DNA of 37,233 nucleotides from an uncultured Acidimicrobiaceae bacterium (GCA_937868025.1 CALMLJ010000407.1:1-37233); one strand, 5' to 3'; counted from the stretch's first letter, positions 17,987 to 27,151 are shown. The notes: generated by a model not told the origin, from the letters alone. Numbers and translations are program-made.

Positions 17987-19141
17987 TCACACCGACAACA
18001 GGCGACCCATCAACTCGTGGCCGGCGACGACCGCGGCGTCGGCGACACCCGCCTCGGTGTAGACCCCGCCGGGCCCGTCGACCCGGGAATCGAACAGCAG
18101 GTACGGCACGGGATCCGACGTGTGGGTCTTGGTGCGAAGGGGCGTCGCGTGGTCGGGCATCATCAGCAGACGCCAGGGGCCCATCTCGTCGAGCGCAGGG
18201 ACGAGATCGGCGAGGATCCGCGCATCCCAGTTCTCGAGGGCCGTGACCTTCTCCGCGGCGTTGCCGGCGTGACCGGCCTCGTCGGTCGCCTCCACGTGGA
18301 TCACGAACACGTCGGCGCCGTCGCGGAGGCCGGCGATCGCGGCGTCGCGCTTGCCCTCGTAGTTGGTGTCGTACCAGCCGTTGGCACCCTCGACGACGGG
18401 AATCTCCATGTCGGTGAGCACACCGAGGCCACGCACGAGGTCGACGGCGGTGACCATGCCGGCGCGGCGGCCGTAGTGCTCGGCGAACGGCGTCATCTGC
18501 GGCTGGAAGCCCTGACCCCACAGCCAGATCTGCGTGGCCTTCGTGTCGAACCGGGCCACGATCTCGCGGCTCGCCTCCATCACGTCACGCAGCCGTTGTG
18601 CGGCGGCACCCGTCGGCCACACGGCCGCCTGATCGGTGATGTCGTGGGGCGGGGTGCAGTCGGCATCGAGCCAGTCGGCGGGGGCGACCATGATGTGGCG
18701 GTACTGCACGCCGGGGTGGAACTCGAGGCCCAGGTCACCACCGGTGCCGAGCTCGGCGTCGACCGCCGCGATGATGGCCGCGGCGAGGTCGTTGTCGGGA
18801 TGTCCACCGGCGAAGTCGACCATGGTGCCGTCGGCACCGACGGTCACGAGGTTCGTTCGGTACGCGAGGCGGTCGGCCGGGAGCTTCAATCCGAGTGCCG
18901 CCGCCTCGATCGGCGCACGACCGGTGTGGAAGCGGGCGGGGTCGTAGCCGAGGATCGACATGTTGCCGACGTCGCTCCCGGGGGCGAACCCTTCGGGGAT
19001 GACGGCGGCGCGGCCCACCTCGCTGCGGGCGGCGAGCCCGGCGAGCACCGGCATGTGGGCGACCTCCAGAGGTGTGCGACCACCCAGTTCGTCGAAGGGT
19101 TCGTCGGCACAGCCGTCGGGGACACACACCACGTACTTCAT
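17987..19141 (-). CDS. aPGAM-family phosphoglycerate mutase-like protein, probable homoserine kinase
   Basis: Alkaline-phosphatase-superfamily protein of the archaeal-type, cofactor-independent phosphoglycerate mutase group, 384 aa. The N-terminal VCVPDGCADEP, GSDVGNMSILGYDP (catalytic Ser and metal site), HVEATDEAGHAG and the late MMPDHATPLRTKTHTSDPVP (metal ligands) are all intact. The start MKYVVCVPDG at 19141 is chosen because it begins the domain; longer in-frame extensions are low-complexity. It lies directly after hom and thrC, where actinobacteria usually carry thrB, and no GHMP-type thrB is in the window. Members of this family were proposed from gene context to act as homoserine kinase, and I infer that role here. 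Glycolytic mutase activity remains an alternative. Confidence 0.82.
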   Translation of the reverse strand: MKYVVCVPDGCADEPFDELGGRTPLEVAHMPVLAGLAARSEVGRAAVIPEGFAPGSDVGNMSILGYDPARFHTGRAPIEAAALGLKLPADRLAYRTNLVTVGADGTMVDFAGGHPDNDLAAAIIAAVDAELGTGGDLGLEFHPGVQYRHIMVAPADWLDADCTPPHDITDQAAVWPTGAAAQRLRDVMEASREIVARFDTKATQIWLWGQGFQPQMTPFAEHYGRRAGMVTAVDLVRGLGVLTDMEIPVVEGANGWYDTNYEGKRDAAIAGLRDGADVFVIHVEATDEAGHAGNAAEKVTALENWDARILADLVPALDEMGPWRLLMMPDHATPLRTKTHTSDPVPYLLFDSRVDGPGGVYTEAGVADAAVVAGHELMGRLLSV

Positions 19142-19224
19142 GGTCCGGGAGGGTAGTTGCCGGTAGCGGAACGCTCGAACCATCCCGGCCGACGCCATCA
19201 CGCCGAGGTACCGAGGCGAAAGAA

Positions 19225-19260
19225 GCTCCCGAGGAACGGGGAGCGAACCTGAGCTGAGGT
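19225..19260. repeat. Intergenic palindromic repeat element, copy B
   Basis: Carries GCTCCC / GGGAGC arms (19225-19230, 19239-19244) followed by GAGCGAACCTGAGCT, identical to copy A at 6965-7005 but in the opposite orientation. It begins about 28 bases after the thrC stop, a terminator-like position, but has no T-tract. Confidence 0.5.
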
Positions 19261-19271
19261 GGCCGAGGCGA

Positions 19272-20690
19272 TCAGGAATGGGAGACGAGGTGGGAGCGGA
19301 CGTAGGCCTTGAGCGTCTCGACGTCGTCGGCCATGGTCGCGAAGCGCTCGGGTCGCTCGAAGAGGTCCGCGAGGTGGTCCGGCAACGGTGGCCGCTGCCC
19401 CGTCGCCTGCTCGACGGCGTCGGGGAACTTGGCCGGGTGGGCGGTGCCGAGGCAGATGGTCGGAACGTCGGTGCCACGCCGCAGCCGTTCGGCGACGCCG
19501 ACGCCGACGGCGCTGTGGGGGTCGATGAGGATGCCGTCGTCGCGGAACCGTTCGCCGATGAGCGCCAGGCACTCGTCGTCGTCGTACCGGCCGGCGGAGA
19601 ACCGCTCGCTGAGCCACGCCATCTGGTCGGGAAGAACGGTCACCGAGCCGTCGGACCGGAACCGCAGCATGAGCTCGGCCATCCCGGCGCCATCGCGACC
19701 CGACATCTCGAACAGCAGGCGCTCGAGGTTGGACGACACCTGGATGTCCATCGACGGACTGAGGGTGGGACTCACGCCCCGGATGTCCATCGTGCCCGTG
19801 TTGAAGAAGCGGGTGAGGATGTCGTTGCTGTTGGACGCCACGATCAGCTGGTCGATCGCGAGCCCCATCCGCATGGCGGCGAACCCCGCGAAGATGTTGC
19901 CGAAATTGCCGGTCGGAACGCAGAAGTTCACCGGAGCGTCGAGCGGCCGACCCAACCGCTGGTTCACGGCCCGGGCGCTCGTCACGTAGTAGACGATCTG
20001 GGCCATGACCCGGGCCCAGTTGATGGAGTTGACCGCCGACAGCTGCACCTCACGACGGAAGCCTTCGTCGGCGAACAGCGCCTTCACGAGGTCCTGACAG
20101 TCGTCGAACGTTCCGTCGACGGCGATGTTGTGGACGTTGGCCGACGGGACCGTCGTCATCTGGCGGCGTTGCACCTCCGACGTCCGCCCCTCCGGGTGGA
20201 GGATGAAGATGTCGATGTGCTCACGGTCGCGGCAGGCATCGATGGCGGCCGAGCCGGTGTCGCCCGAGGTGGCGCCGACGATCGTCACACGATCGTGGCG
20301 ACGCTCGAGTTCGTGGTCGAACAGTCGCCCGACGAGCTGGAGCGCGATGTCCTTGAACGCGAGCGTGGGACCCCAGAAGATCTCGGCGAGCCAGAGGTTG
20401 TCGCGGAGGTCGACGACGGGGACGACGTCGGGGGTCGATCCTGCGGGCGGATGGAACGTGCCGTAGGCGTCGGCCACCATCGCTGCGAACTCGTCGCGCG
20501 AAATCGAACCCTCGACGAACGGCCACATGACCTCGACGGCGATCGTGACGTAGTCGGCGTCGGCGGCGAGGTCGGGCAGCGGTGGCCACGACTCGGGGAG
20601 ATAGAGCCCACCGTCGGTGGCGAGGCCTTCCAACAGGACGTCGCCGAACTCCAGGACCGGCGCCGTCCCGCGCGTGCTGACGTACTTCAC
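19272..20690 (-). CDS. thrC: Threonine synthase (long, yeast/E. coli-like type)
   Basis: PLP enzyme that converts O-phospho-homoserine to threonine, 472 aa. The length and N-terminal MKYVSTRGTAPVLEFGDVLL place it in the long form found in enterobacteria and fungi, not the roughly 360-aa form common in mycobacteria. The PLP lysine is in GPTLAFKDIALQ (near residue 110). The phosphate-binding VGATSGDTGSAA follows, and NFCVPTGNFGNIFAG is also typical. The GTG start lies 3 bp after the hom stop codon, so the two are translationally coupled. Its substrate would come from the gene that follows it. Confidence 0.95.
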   Translation of the reverse strand: MKYVSTRGTAPVLEFGDVLLEGLATDGGLYLPESWPPLPDLAADADYVTIAVEVMWPFVEGSISRDEFAAMVADAYGTFHPPAGSTPDVVPVVDLRDNLWLAEIFWGPTLAFKDIALQLVGRLFDHELERRHDRVTIVGATSGDTGSAAIDACRDREHIDIFILHPEGRTSEVQRRQMTTVPSANVHNIAVDGTFDDCQDLVKALFADEGFRREVQLSAVNSINWARVMAQIVYYVTSARAVNQRLGRPLDAPVNFCVPTGNFGNIFAGFAAMRMGLAIDQLIVASNSNDILTRFFNTGTMDIRGVSPTLSPSMDIQVSSNLERLLFEMSGRDGAGMAELMLRFRSDGSVTVLPDQMAWLSERFSAGRYDDDECLALIGERFRDDGILIDPHSAVGVGVAERLRRGTDVPTICLGTAHPAKFPDAVEQATGQRPPLPDHLADLFERPERFATMADDVETLKAYVRSHLVSHS

Positions 20691-20693
20691 CGT

Positions 20694-22019
20694 TCAGCCC
20701 TCCCGGCCGATGACGCGCAGGACCGAGTTGACCCGCTGCACCGAGTCCAGCGCCGCCAGCTCCTTGAGGGTCGCCCGGACGGCGGACTCCGACGCCTCGT
20801 GAGTGATGAACACGAGGCGCGCCTGGTCGTCGAGGCCTTCCTGTTCCATGGAGCGGATCGACACACCGTGGCCGCCGAACACTCCCGCCACCGCGGCGAG
20901 CACACCCGGCTCGTCAGCGACCTCGAGGTTGACGTAGAACGCCGACGACAGCTCGTCGATGGGGCGGATACGACTGCGGCCGATGGAGCCGAGGGAGGCA
21001 TGGGTGCTCTTGGCCAGGTTCTGGGCGGCGTCGATGACGTCGCCGAGCACGGCGCTGGCCGTCGGCAGGCCGCCGGCGCCTCGGCCGTAGAACATCAGCT
21101 CGCCGACCGACACGCCCTCGACGAACACGGCGTTGAACGAACCGGACACCGCGGCCAGGGGGTGACCGACGGGCACCATCGTCGGGTGCACGCGAACGGC
21201 AACCGAATCGTCGTCGTCGAACCGCTCGCAGATCGCGAGCAGCTTGATGCGGTACCCCATCTGTTCGGCGTACGCGATGTCGGCGGCGCTGATGTTCGAG
21301 ATGCCCTCGTGGTACACGTCGCCGGCCACGACCCGGGCACCGAACGCGATCGTGGCGATGATCGCCGCCTTGGCGCCGGCGTCGTACCCCTCGACGTCCG
21401 CGGTGGGATCGCGTTCGGCGAACCCGAGGCTCTGCGCCTCGGCCAGCGCCTCGGCGTAGCCGGTGCCGCGGTCGGACATCTGGGACAGGATGAAGTTGGT
21501 CGTCCCGTTCACGATGCCCATCACCCGCGTGATGCGCTCGCCCACCAGCGACTCCCGAAGGGGGCGGATGAGGGGGATGCCCCCGGCGACCGCCGCCTCG
21601 AACAGCAGGTCGACACCGGCGCCGTCGGCGACCTCGGCGAGCTCGCCGCCGACGTTCGCCAGCAGTTCCTTGTTGGCCGTGACGACCGGCTTGGCGGCAT
21701 GGAGCGCGGCGGTGATGTACTCCCGCGCCGGCTCGATGCCACCGAGCACCTCGACCACGACGTCGACATCGGGATCCGACGCCACCGAAGCGCCGTCGGT
21801 CGTGAGCACACCGTCGGGCAACGAGAGACCCCGCTCCTTCGACATCGACCGCACGGCGACGCGGGTCACCTCGAGCGAGATGCCGGTTCGGGCCGCGATC
21901 TCGTCGTGGTCCCGTTCGATGAGCCCTACCAACGCCGCGCCGACGTTGCCGCAGCCGAGCAGCCCGAGCCGCACCCGCTTCGGCGGTTCAGCGCCTTCGA
22001 TCTCGATCGCCCCTGACAT
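20694..22019 (-). CDS. hom: Homoserine dehydrogenase with ACT domain
   Basis: Reduces aspartate semialdehyde to homoserine with NAD(P)H, 441 aa. The N-terminal Rossmann motif VRLGLLGCGNVGAALVGLI is followed by VVTANKELLANVGGELAEVA with the conserved Lys. The catalytic-domain block RVMGIVNGTTNFILSQM comes next, with FAERDPTADVEGYDAGAKAA after it. The C-terminal ACT domain (FYVNLEVADEPGVLAAVAGV, about residue 355 on) is the usual site of threonine feedback. The -10-like TAGCGT lies eight bases before the ATG. First gene of the hom-thrC-aPGAM-like unit. Confidence 0.96.
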   Translation of the reverse strand: MSGAIEIEGAEPPKRVRLGLLGCGNVGAALVGLIERDHDEIAARTGISLEVTRVAVRSMSKERGLSLPDGVLTTDGASVASDPDVDVVVEVLGGIEPAREYITAALHAAKPVVTANKELLANVGGELAEVADGAGVDLLFEAAVAGGIPLIRPLRESLVGERITRVMGIVNGTTNFILSQMSDRGTGYAEALAEAQSLGFAERDPTADVEGYDAGAKAAIIATIAFGARVVAGDVYHEGISNISAADIAYAEQMGYRIKLLAICERFDDDDSVAVRVHPTMVPVGHPLAAVSGSFNAVFVEGVSVGELMFYGRGAGGLPTASAVLGDVIDAAQNLAKSTHASLGSIGRSRIRPIDELSSAFYVNLEVADEPGVLAAVAGVFGGHGVSIRSMEQEGLDDQARLVFITHEASESAVRATLKELAALDSVQRVNSVLRVIGREG

Positions 22020-22070
22020 GACCGCCCACGCTACCGGGCCGCGGTCGTCGACCGCGACGGGGTTACGGTC

Positions 22071-23801
22071 TCAGCCCAGCTGAACGGCCGGATCGATGAG
22101 GTTCACGAAGTCCTCGGCCGGGCAGGGCCGGGCGAAGTGGTAGCCCTGCACGTAGCGGAAGCCGAGGTCGCCCACGATGGATGCCTCCCCCGCCGTCTCG
22201 ATGCCTTCGACGATGCACTCGACGTCGAGCTCGGTCGCCATGGTGCTCACGGCGGCAAGGAGCTGCCGGGCGCGACGGTCGGTCTCGAGGCCACGCACCA
22301 TCGACTGGTCGACCTTGATCACGTCGACAGGCAGGTGTCGCAGGCGACCGAGGGACGAGTAGCCGCTCCCGAAGTCGTCGAGCGCCACCCGCAACCCGTG
22401 GGTGCGCAGCTCGGTCAGGACGGCCAGCATCTCGCCGAACCGCGTCGACATGGCCTCCTCGGTGACCTCGACCACCACGTCCTCGGGCGGCAGCCCGGTT
22501 GCGATGAGGAGGTGGTACAGACGATCGACGGCGACCCGGCTGAGCAGCTGGTCGGGGCTGAGGTTCACGAACAGCTGGGGCGGGCGCGGGCCCAGGCGGT
22601 CCCGAAGATCGGCCCACGTCTCGGTCGAGCACACGAGCGCCTGATCGGTGAGCGTCGCCAGCAGGCCACTGTTGATGGCGAGGCCCAGGAACTCCCCCGC
22701 CGACAGCACGCCGTAGTGAGGGTGGCGCCAGCGCATCAGGGCTTCACCGGCGACGACACGGCGATCGGTGATGTCGAAGATCGGTTGGAAGTAGCTGACG
22801 AGCTCTTCCTCACGGAGGTCGGCCACATTGATGTGGCGTTGCCCGCTCCCCACCTCGTACACCGAGGCGTCGCCGAGACCGCCGGCCACGACCACCCGTC
22901 GGATCGCGTTCACTCCCTCGGCGGGGTCGAGACGGGCCTCGACCAGCGCGGCCTCGGCGGCCGCCAGCACGGTCGACGGGCTCTTCGACGACTCGGCGGT
23001 GGCGACGCCGACCGAGAGCTCGACCGCGGCTCGGGCGTTGCCCAGGCGGAAGGGCCGACCGACCTCGGCACCGAGACGGTGGGCGACGGCCTCCGCCAGG
23101 TAGGCCCCGTCGACGTCGGGGAGCATGATCACGAACTGCTCGTCACCGGTCTGGGCGACCACGTCGCCGGGACGCAGGCCGGCCTTGAGCCGGGAGGCGA
23201 CCGCGACGGTGAGCTCGTTGCGGGCCTCGGCGCCGTGCTGGATCTCCACCTCGTCGAGACCACTGATGCCGACCGCCAAGGCGGCGGGGTGATAGCGGTG
23301 ACGATCCGACATCGTCATGGCCTGGCCCAGGAGTTCGAGGAAGAGCCGACGGCCCGGCAGGCCCGTGAGCGGATGGCGGTCGACGAGGTCCCAGCCGGTG
23401 TCGCCGCCGTCGAGCGACGCCACCTCGGTGCACGTGGCCAGGACGAACGACGACTCGTCGCCGATCTCCGCCACGCGGACCTCGACGAAGCGAGGCTCCG
23501 ACGACCGGCCGGCGGTCGGACGGATGCGCAGGCGCTCGACCGCCTCGGGCAACGAGCCGCGGATCGCAGCCCGGATCGTCTCGGCCGGCGAGGGACGGTG
23601 ATCGATGAGCGTGAGGGTCGGCTCCAGCTCGATCACGTCGGGGACGTCGGGCGTGGCGGACGGGAACAACAGCGCCAGGTCGGGCGCGATCGCCGACCAC
23701 GCCGGGTTCGAAACGACCGTCGCGCCCTGGCGGTTGATGACCGCTGCTGCGCTCGGCATGGCAGCCACGAGGTCCTCGAGACCCAAGGCGTTCGATGCCA
23801 C
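22071..23801 (-). CDS. c-di-GMP phosphodiesterase (EAL) with degenerate GGDEF domain
   Basis: Predicted soluble cyclic-di-GMP protein, 576 aa. An N-terminal PAS-like region (residues 1-140) precedes a GGDEF domain whose active site reads GDEQF in place of GGDEF. RPGD, matching the RxxD inhibitory site, is kept five residues before it. The EAL domain (about residue 310 on) looks catalytically complete: GEALMRW, LFVNLSPDQ, EVTEEAM, LDDFGSGYSS, VIKVD, VEGIET and VQGYHFARP. It should hydrolyse c-di-GMP, with the degenerate domain as a GTP or c-di-GMP sensor. GTG 23801 is preceded by GGAGG at ideal spacing, which beats an upstream in-frame start at 23894. The gene splits lysA from hom in an otherwise biosynthetic cluster. 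Confidence 0.9.
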   Translation of the reverse strand: MASNALGLEDLVAAMPSAAAVINRQGATVVSNPAWSAIAPDLALLFPSATPDVPDVIELEPTLTLIDHRPSPAETIRAAIRGSLPEAVERLRIRPTAGRSSEPRFVEVRVAEIGDESSFVLATCTEVASLDGGDTGWDLVDRHPLTGLPGRRLFLELLGQAMTMSDRHRYHPAALAVGISGLDEVEIQHGAEARNELTVAVASRLKAGLRPGDVVAQTGDEQFVIMLPDVDGAYLAEAVAHRLGAEVGRPFRLGNARAAVELSVGVATAESSKSPSTVLAAAEAALVEARLDPAEGVNAIRRVVVAGGLGDASVYEVGSGQRHINVADLREEELVSYFQPIFDITDRRVVAGEALMRWRHPHYGVLSAGEFLGLAINSGLLATLTDQALVCSTETWADLRDRLGPRPPQLFVNLSPDQLLSRVAVDRLYHLLIATGLPPEDVVVEVTEEAMSTRFGEMLAVLTELRTHGLRVALDDFGSGYSSLGRLRHLPVDVIKVDQSMVRGLETDRRARQLLAAVSTMATELDVECIVEGIETAGEASIVGDLGFRYVQGYHFARPCPAEDFVNLIDPAVQLG

Positions 23802-23948
23802 GTTCGTTCCTCCGATAGTCGAGTCCGGACCGGCGCCCGGACGGTCACCCGCCGTCGTCGGCGGCTCCGCCACCGACCCGACGAGACTAGGCACGGTCGC
23901 CCACCCGAGGGGGGATGGCCCCGGCCCGAGGAGCGACGACCCCTGCCG

Positions 23949-25235
23949 TCACTCAGCGTCGAGTCGGACCAGATCGTCGAAGCTCTCGCCCCGGACGACA
24001 ACACGAGCGACGCCGTCGTTCACGAAGACGACCGGCGGGCGGAGGACCTTGTTGTAGTTGGACCCCATCGAGTGCCCGTAGGCGCCGGTGACGGGAGTGC
24101 ACAGGATGTCGCCGATCGACAGGTCGTCGGGCACGACACCGTCGCGGACCAACACATCGCCCGACTCGCAGTGCTTGCCGACGACGCGGACCGTCGCGGT
24201 CCGCTCGGCGCCGACGGCACGAGGCAGGAACGTCTCGTAGCCCGAGCCGTACAACACCGGTCGCGGGTTGTCGCTCATGCCGCCGTCGACCGACACGTAG
24301 GTGCGGATGCCCTCGAGCTGCTTGATCGTGCCGACGGTGTACAGCGTGACGCCCGCCTGCGCGACGATCGACCGACCGGGCTCAGCGGTCACCTTGCCGG
24401 CGATGCCGGCGGCGACGCACACCTCGCGCACGGCACGGCCCCACTGGCTGATCGTCGCACCTTCCTCGCCCTCGACGTAGGCCACCCCGAGGCCACCCCC
24501 GACGCAGAACTCCGCGAGATCGAGTTCGCGCGCGAGCGGCGCGACGATCTCGACGGCGTGGGCGAAGTTGTCGGCCGAGAACACCTGCGACCCGATGTGC
24601 ATGTGGAGCCCGACGAGATCGAGCCAGGCACTCGCCTGCGCCCGCGCCGCCGCCTCCTTGGCCGCTCCGGATCGCCAGCCGAACCCGAACTTCGAGTCCT
24701 CCTGGCCGGTCTGCACCTCGTCGAACGTGTGGACCTCGATGCCGGGAGTGACGCGGATCATCACCCGCTGCGGCGCAGCCGCGTCGAGTGGCCCTCCTGG
24801 GCCCACGAGGGCGTCGAGCCGGTCGAGCTCGTCGAAGCTGTCCACGACGATCGTGCCGATGCCCGCCTCGATCGCCATCGTCAGCTCGCCGACCGACTTG
24901 TTGTTGCCGTGGAAGACGCACCGCGAGGCCGGGACACCGGCCGCCAGCGCAACGAAGAGCTCGCCGCCCGACGCAACGTCGATCTTCATGCCCTCCTCGT
25001 GCACCAGGCGCGCCATGGCCCGGCACAGGAACGCCTTCGATGCATAGGCGACGCCGTCGCCGAACGCGGCGACCGCCTCGCGACACCGGGCGCGAAGGTG
25101 GGCCTCGTCGTAGACGAACAGCGGGGTACCGAACTCGGCACCGAGATCGGTCAGTCGCAGGCCACCGATCGCCAACTCACCTTCGGCGTCGATCGTGGCG
25201 TGCTCGGGAAGCAGGTGGAACGGGAGAACCGACAC
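23949..25235 (-). CDS. lysA: Diaminopimelate decarboxylase
   Basis: PLP enzyme for the last step of lysine synthesis, D-configured meso-diaminopimelate to L-lysine, 428 aa. The TIM-barrel PLP lysine is in VAYASKAFLCRAMARL. HGNNKSVGELTMAIE, HMHIGSQVFSADNFAHAVEI, VGGGLGVAYVEGE, AEPGRSIVAQAGVTLY and the substrate-contacting GKHCESGDVL are intact. The GTG at 25235 (VSVLPFHLLPEH) lies 7 bp after the argS stop. Longer in-frame starts run through argS and look non-coding. The argS-lysA-hom-thrC order is the conserved actinobacterial arrangement. Confidence 0.95.
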   Translation of the reverse strand: MSVLPFHLLPEHATIDAEGELAIGGLRLTDLGAEFGTPLFVYDEAHLRARCREAVAAFGDGVAYASKAFLCRAMARLVHEEGMKIDVASGGELFVALAAGVPASRCVFHGNNKSVGELTMAIEAGIGTIVVDSFDELDRLDALVGPGGPLDAAAPQRVMIRVTPGIEVHTFDEVQTGQEDSKFGFGWRSGAAKEAAARAQASAWLDLVGLHMHIGSQVFSADNFAHAVEIVAPLARELDLAEFCVGGGLGVAYVEGEEGATISQWGRAVREVCVAAGIAGKVTAEPGRSIVAQAGVTLYTVGTIKQLEGIRTYVSVDGGMSDNPRPVLYGSGYETFLPRAVGAERTATVRVVGKHCESGDVLVRDGVVPDDLSIGDILCTPVTGAYGHSMGSNYNKVLRPPVVFVNDGVARVVVRGESFDDLVRLDAE

Positions 25236-25242
25236 GGGCCGC

Positions 25243-26907
25243 TCAGGCCTCGGGAACGTCGGACGTCGCGTCGGCGAGCGACGGCATGGAGTCGGGCGCC
25301 GAGGCACCCAGCACCGACAACCCGACACGAAGGCCCACGAGCGCCGCCTCGGCCAGCCACAGCCGGGCGAACCGGGTGGCGTCGTCGACGTCGTCGCGGA
25401 GGATGGGACAGTCGTGATAGAAGCCGTGAATCTCCGACGCCAGCTCGCGGAGCCAGCTCGTGACCTTGTGCGGCGCACGCTCCCGCGCCGCCAACTCGAT
25501 GACGGACGGCAGGGCATTGATGAGCCGCAGCACGTCGAGCTCGCGAGGATGGACGAGCGGGCCGAGGTCGACCTCCTCGAGCGCCGGACGCGTCACCCCC
25601 CGCTCGGCCGCCCGCAGGGCGATCGAGCACAGCCGGGCGTGCGCCATCTGGATGTAGAAGACCGGGTTGTCCATCGACTGCGCCGCGATCACCGCGAGAT
25701 CGACCGTCTGCGGTGAGTCGATCGACTGCAGCAGGTAGACGAGGCGGGTCGCATCGGCGCCGACCTCGTCGATGACGTCGCGCAGCTCGATGAAGTCGCC
25801 GGTGCGCTTGGAGAGCTTCACCTCCTGGCCGTCCTTGAGCAGTTTCACCAGCTGGGTGATCTCGATGTCGACCTGATCGGGCTCGTGGCCGAGTGCCTGC
25901 ACCGCTGCCTTCATGCGGGCGATGTAGCCGTGATGGTCGGCACCCCACACGTTGATGAGGAGGTCGAAGCCACGGGCGAACTTGTCGCGGTGATAGGCGA
26001 TGTCGGGAAGGAGGTAGGTGTAGGAGCCGTCGCTCTTGACCAGCACCCGGTCCTTGTCGTCGCCGTAGTCGGTCGAGCGGAGCCACACGGCGCCGTCGCG
26101 GTCGTCGACCACACCTCGGGCGCGGAGGTCTTCGAGGGTCTGCTCGATGGCGCCGTGATTGACGAGCGACATCTCGCTGAACCACACGTCGAACACCACA
26201 CCGAGCGCTCCGAGCACCTCGCGCTGGTCGGCAAGCGCCGCCGCGTAGCCGATCGCCGTCGCCGCCTCGACGTCGCCCTGCGCGACGACGTCGGCTGGCA
26301 GCTGGGTCGCCCACTCGGCGATGTAGTTGCCGGCGTACCCACCCTCGGGAATGGGCTCGCCGGTTGCCCGGGCGAGCATCGACGCGCCCATCTTGAGCAT
26401 CTGGCCGCCCCGGTCGTTGATGTAGAACTCGCGGGCCACCTCGTAGCCGGCGCGGGTGAGCAGACGCGCCAACGCGTCGCCGTAGACCGCGCCGCGGGCG
26501 TGGCCCGCGTGCAGCGGGCCGGTCGGGTTGGCCGACACGAACTCGACCATCACCTTGGTGCCCGTGCCGACGTCGAGCTGGGCGTACCGGTCGACGCCGG
26601 CAGCGACGACCGAGCGCAGTACAGCGTGCAGCCAGGTGGGACGGAGGTGGAAGTTCACGAACCCGGGGCCGGCGATCTCGGCCCGCTCGACGTGGGTCGG
26701 CAGGTCCGCGTTGAGCCCGTCGACGATCTGTTGCGCGAGCTCACGGGGATTGCGGCCCAAGCGCTTGGCGTTGGCCATCGCGACGTTGGAGGACCAGTCG
26801 CCGTGCTCGCGTCGCGCCGGCTCCTCGAGGTGGATGTCGCCCTCGACATCGACCCCGGCAGCGGCGAGTTGGGCCCTCAAGGCATCGGCGAGTTCAGTGC
26901 GGATCAC
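25243..26907 (-). CDS. argS: Arginyl-tRNA synthetase
   Basis: Class I aminoacyl-tRNA synthetase charging tRNA-Arg, 554 aa. The N-terminal additional domain (residues 1-100) is present. The HIGH-type signature is in ANPTGPLHAGHARGAVYGDA near residue 130, and the KMSKS-type lysine region reads VKLSKRTGDF. The DALR-type anticodon-binding C-terminus follows. The GTG start has a leaderless promoter. It begins the argS-lysA block, and a tRNA-Arg gene starts only 81 bp away on the other strand. Confidence 0.96.
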   Translation of the reverse strand: MIRTELADALRAQLAAAGVDVEGDIHLEEPARREHGDWSSNVAMANAKRLGRNPRELAQQIVDGLNADLPTHVERAEIAGPGFVNFHLRPTWLHAVLRSVVAAGVDRYAQLDVGTGTKVMVEFVSANPTGPLHAGHARGAVYGDALARLLTRAGYEVAREFYINDRGGQMLKMGASMLARATGEPIPEGGYAGNYIAEWATQLPADVVAQGDVEAATAIGYAAALADQREVLGALGVVFDVWFSEMSLVNHGAIEQTLEDLRARGVVDDRDGAVWLRSTDYGDDKDRVLVKSDGSYTYLLPDIAYHRDKFARGFDLLINVWGADHHGYIARMKAAVQALGHEPDQVDIEITQLVKLLKDGQEVKLSKRTGDFIELRDVIDEVGADATRLVYLLQSIDSPQTVDLAVIAAQSMDNPVFYIQMAHARLCSIALRAAERGVTRPALEEVDLGPLVHPRELDVLRLINALPSVIELAARERAPHKVTSWLRELASEIHGFYHDCPILRDDVDDATRFARLWLAEAALVGLRVGLSVLGASAPDSMPSLADATSDVPEA

Positions 26908-26913
26908 GGCGAC

Positions 26914-26919
26914 AGCGTA
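26914..26919 (-). promoter_or_regulatory. -10 element of a leaderless argS promoter
   Basis: TACGCT on the minus strand ends six bases before the GTG start of argS, with no Shine-Dalgarno sequence. This is the same spacing seen for other genes in the window. Confidence 0.5.
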
Positions 26920-26971
26920 CCGATCAGCCGTCGCCGCTCGGAACGAGTAACCACAGGGTCGCGGCCACGGC

Positions 26972-26977
26972 TATCCT
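26972..26977 (+). promoter_or_regulatory. -10 element of the tRNA-Arg promoter
   Basis: TATCCT lies 11 bases before the first base of the tRNA, a normal distance for a tRNA transcript with a few leader bases. No convincing -35 is seen. Confidence 0.35.
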
Positions 26978-26988
26978 CGTAGCGCCCC

Positions 26989-27060
26989 GCCCTCGTAGCT
27001 CAGGGGATAGAGCATCGCCCTCCGGAGGCGTGTGCGCGCGTTCGAATCGCGCCGAGGGCA
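26989..27060 (+). tRNA. tRNA-Arg (anticodon CCG)
   Basis: A 72-base cloverleaf with a 7-bp acceptor stem (GCCCTCG / CGAGGGC), D-arm GCTC/GAGC, anticodon loop CTCCGGA with CCG at 27022-27024, a 4-base variable loop, and a T-arm GCGCG/CGCGC with TTCGAAT. It reads CGG codons. The discriminator base is A, and CCA is not encoded. The first anticodon-stem pair is a T-T mismatch (27015, 27031), where a T-G or Watson-Crick pair is usual. Confidence 0.95.
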
Positions 27061-27070
27061 CCTGGAGCGG

Positions 27071-27091
27071 CCCGCGTGGTAGTCACGCGGG
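27071..27091 (+). terminator. Hairpin after tRNA-Arg
   Basis: Stem CCCGCGTG / CACGCGGG (8 bp) with loop GTAGT, ten bases after the tRNA. No T-tract follows, so it could be a processing or termination hairpin. Confidence 0.4.
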
Positions 27092-27151
27092 GCGCTCATC
27101 GAGATCCCGTCGGCTTCGCCGACCAGGGCACTGTTCTTCTGGGTCGCTCCG

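Noticed and set aside
19278..22016. 912-codon + strand frame opposite thrC and hom
   Set aside because: Same reason: the coding strand is unambiguous from the PLP and Rossmann motifs of thrC and hom.
22137..25463. 1108-codon + strand frame opposite the EAL gene, lysA and argS
   Set aside because: It lies opposite three firmly identified genes and has a biased, domain-free composition. It is a GC-rich shadow.
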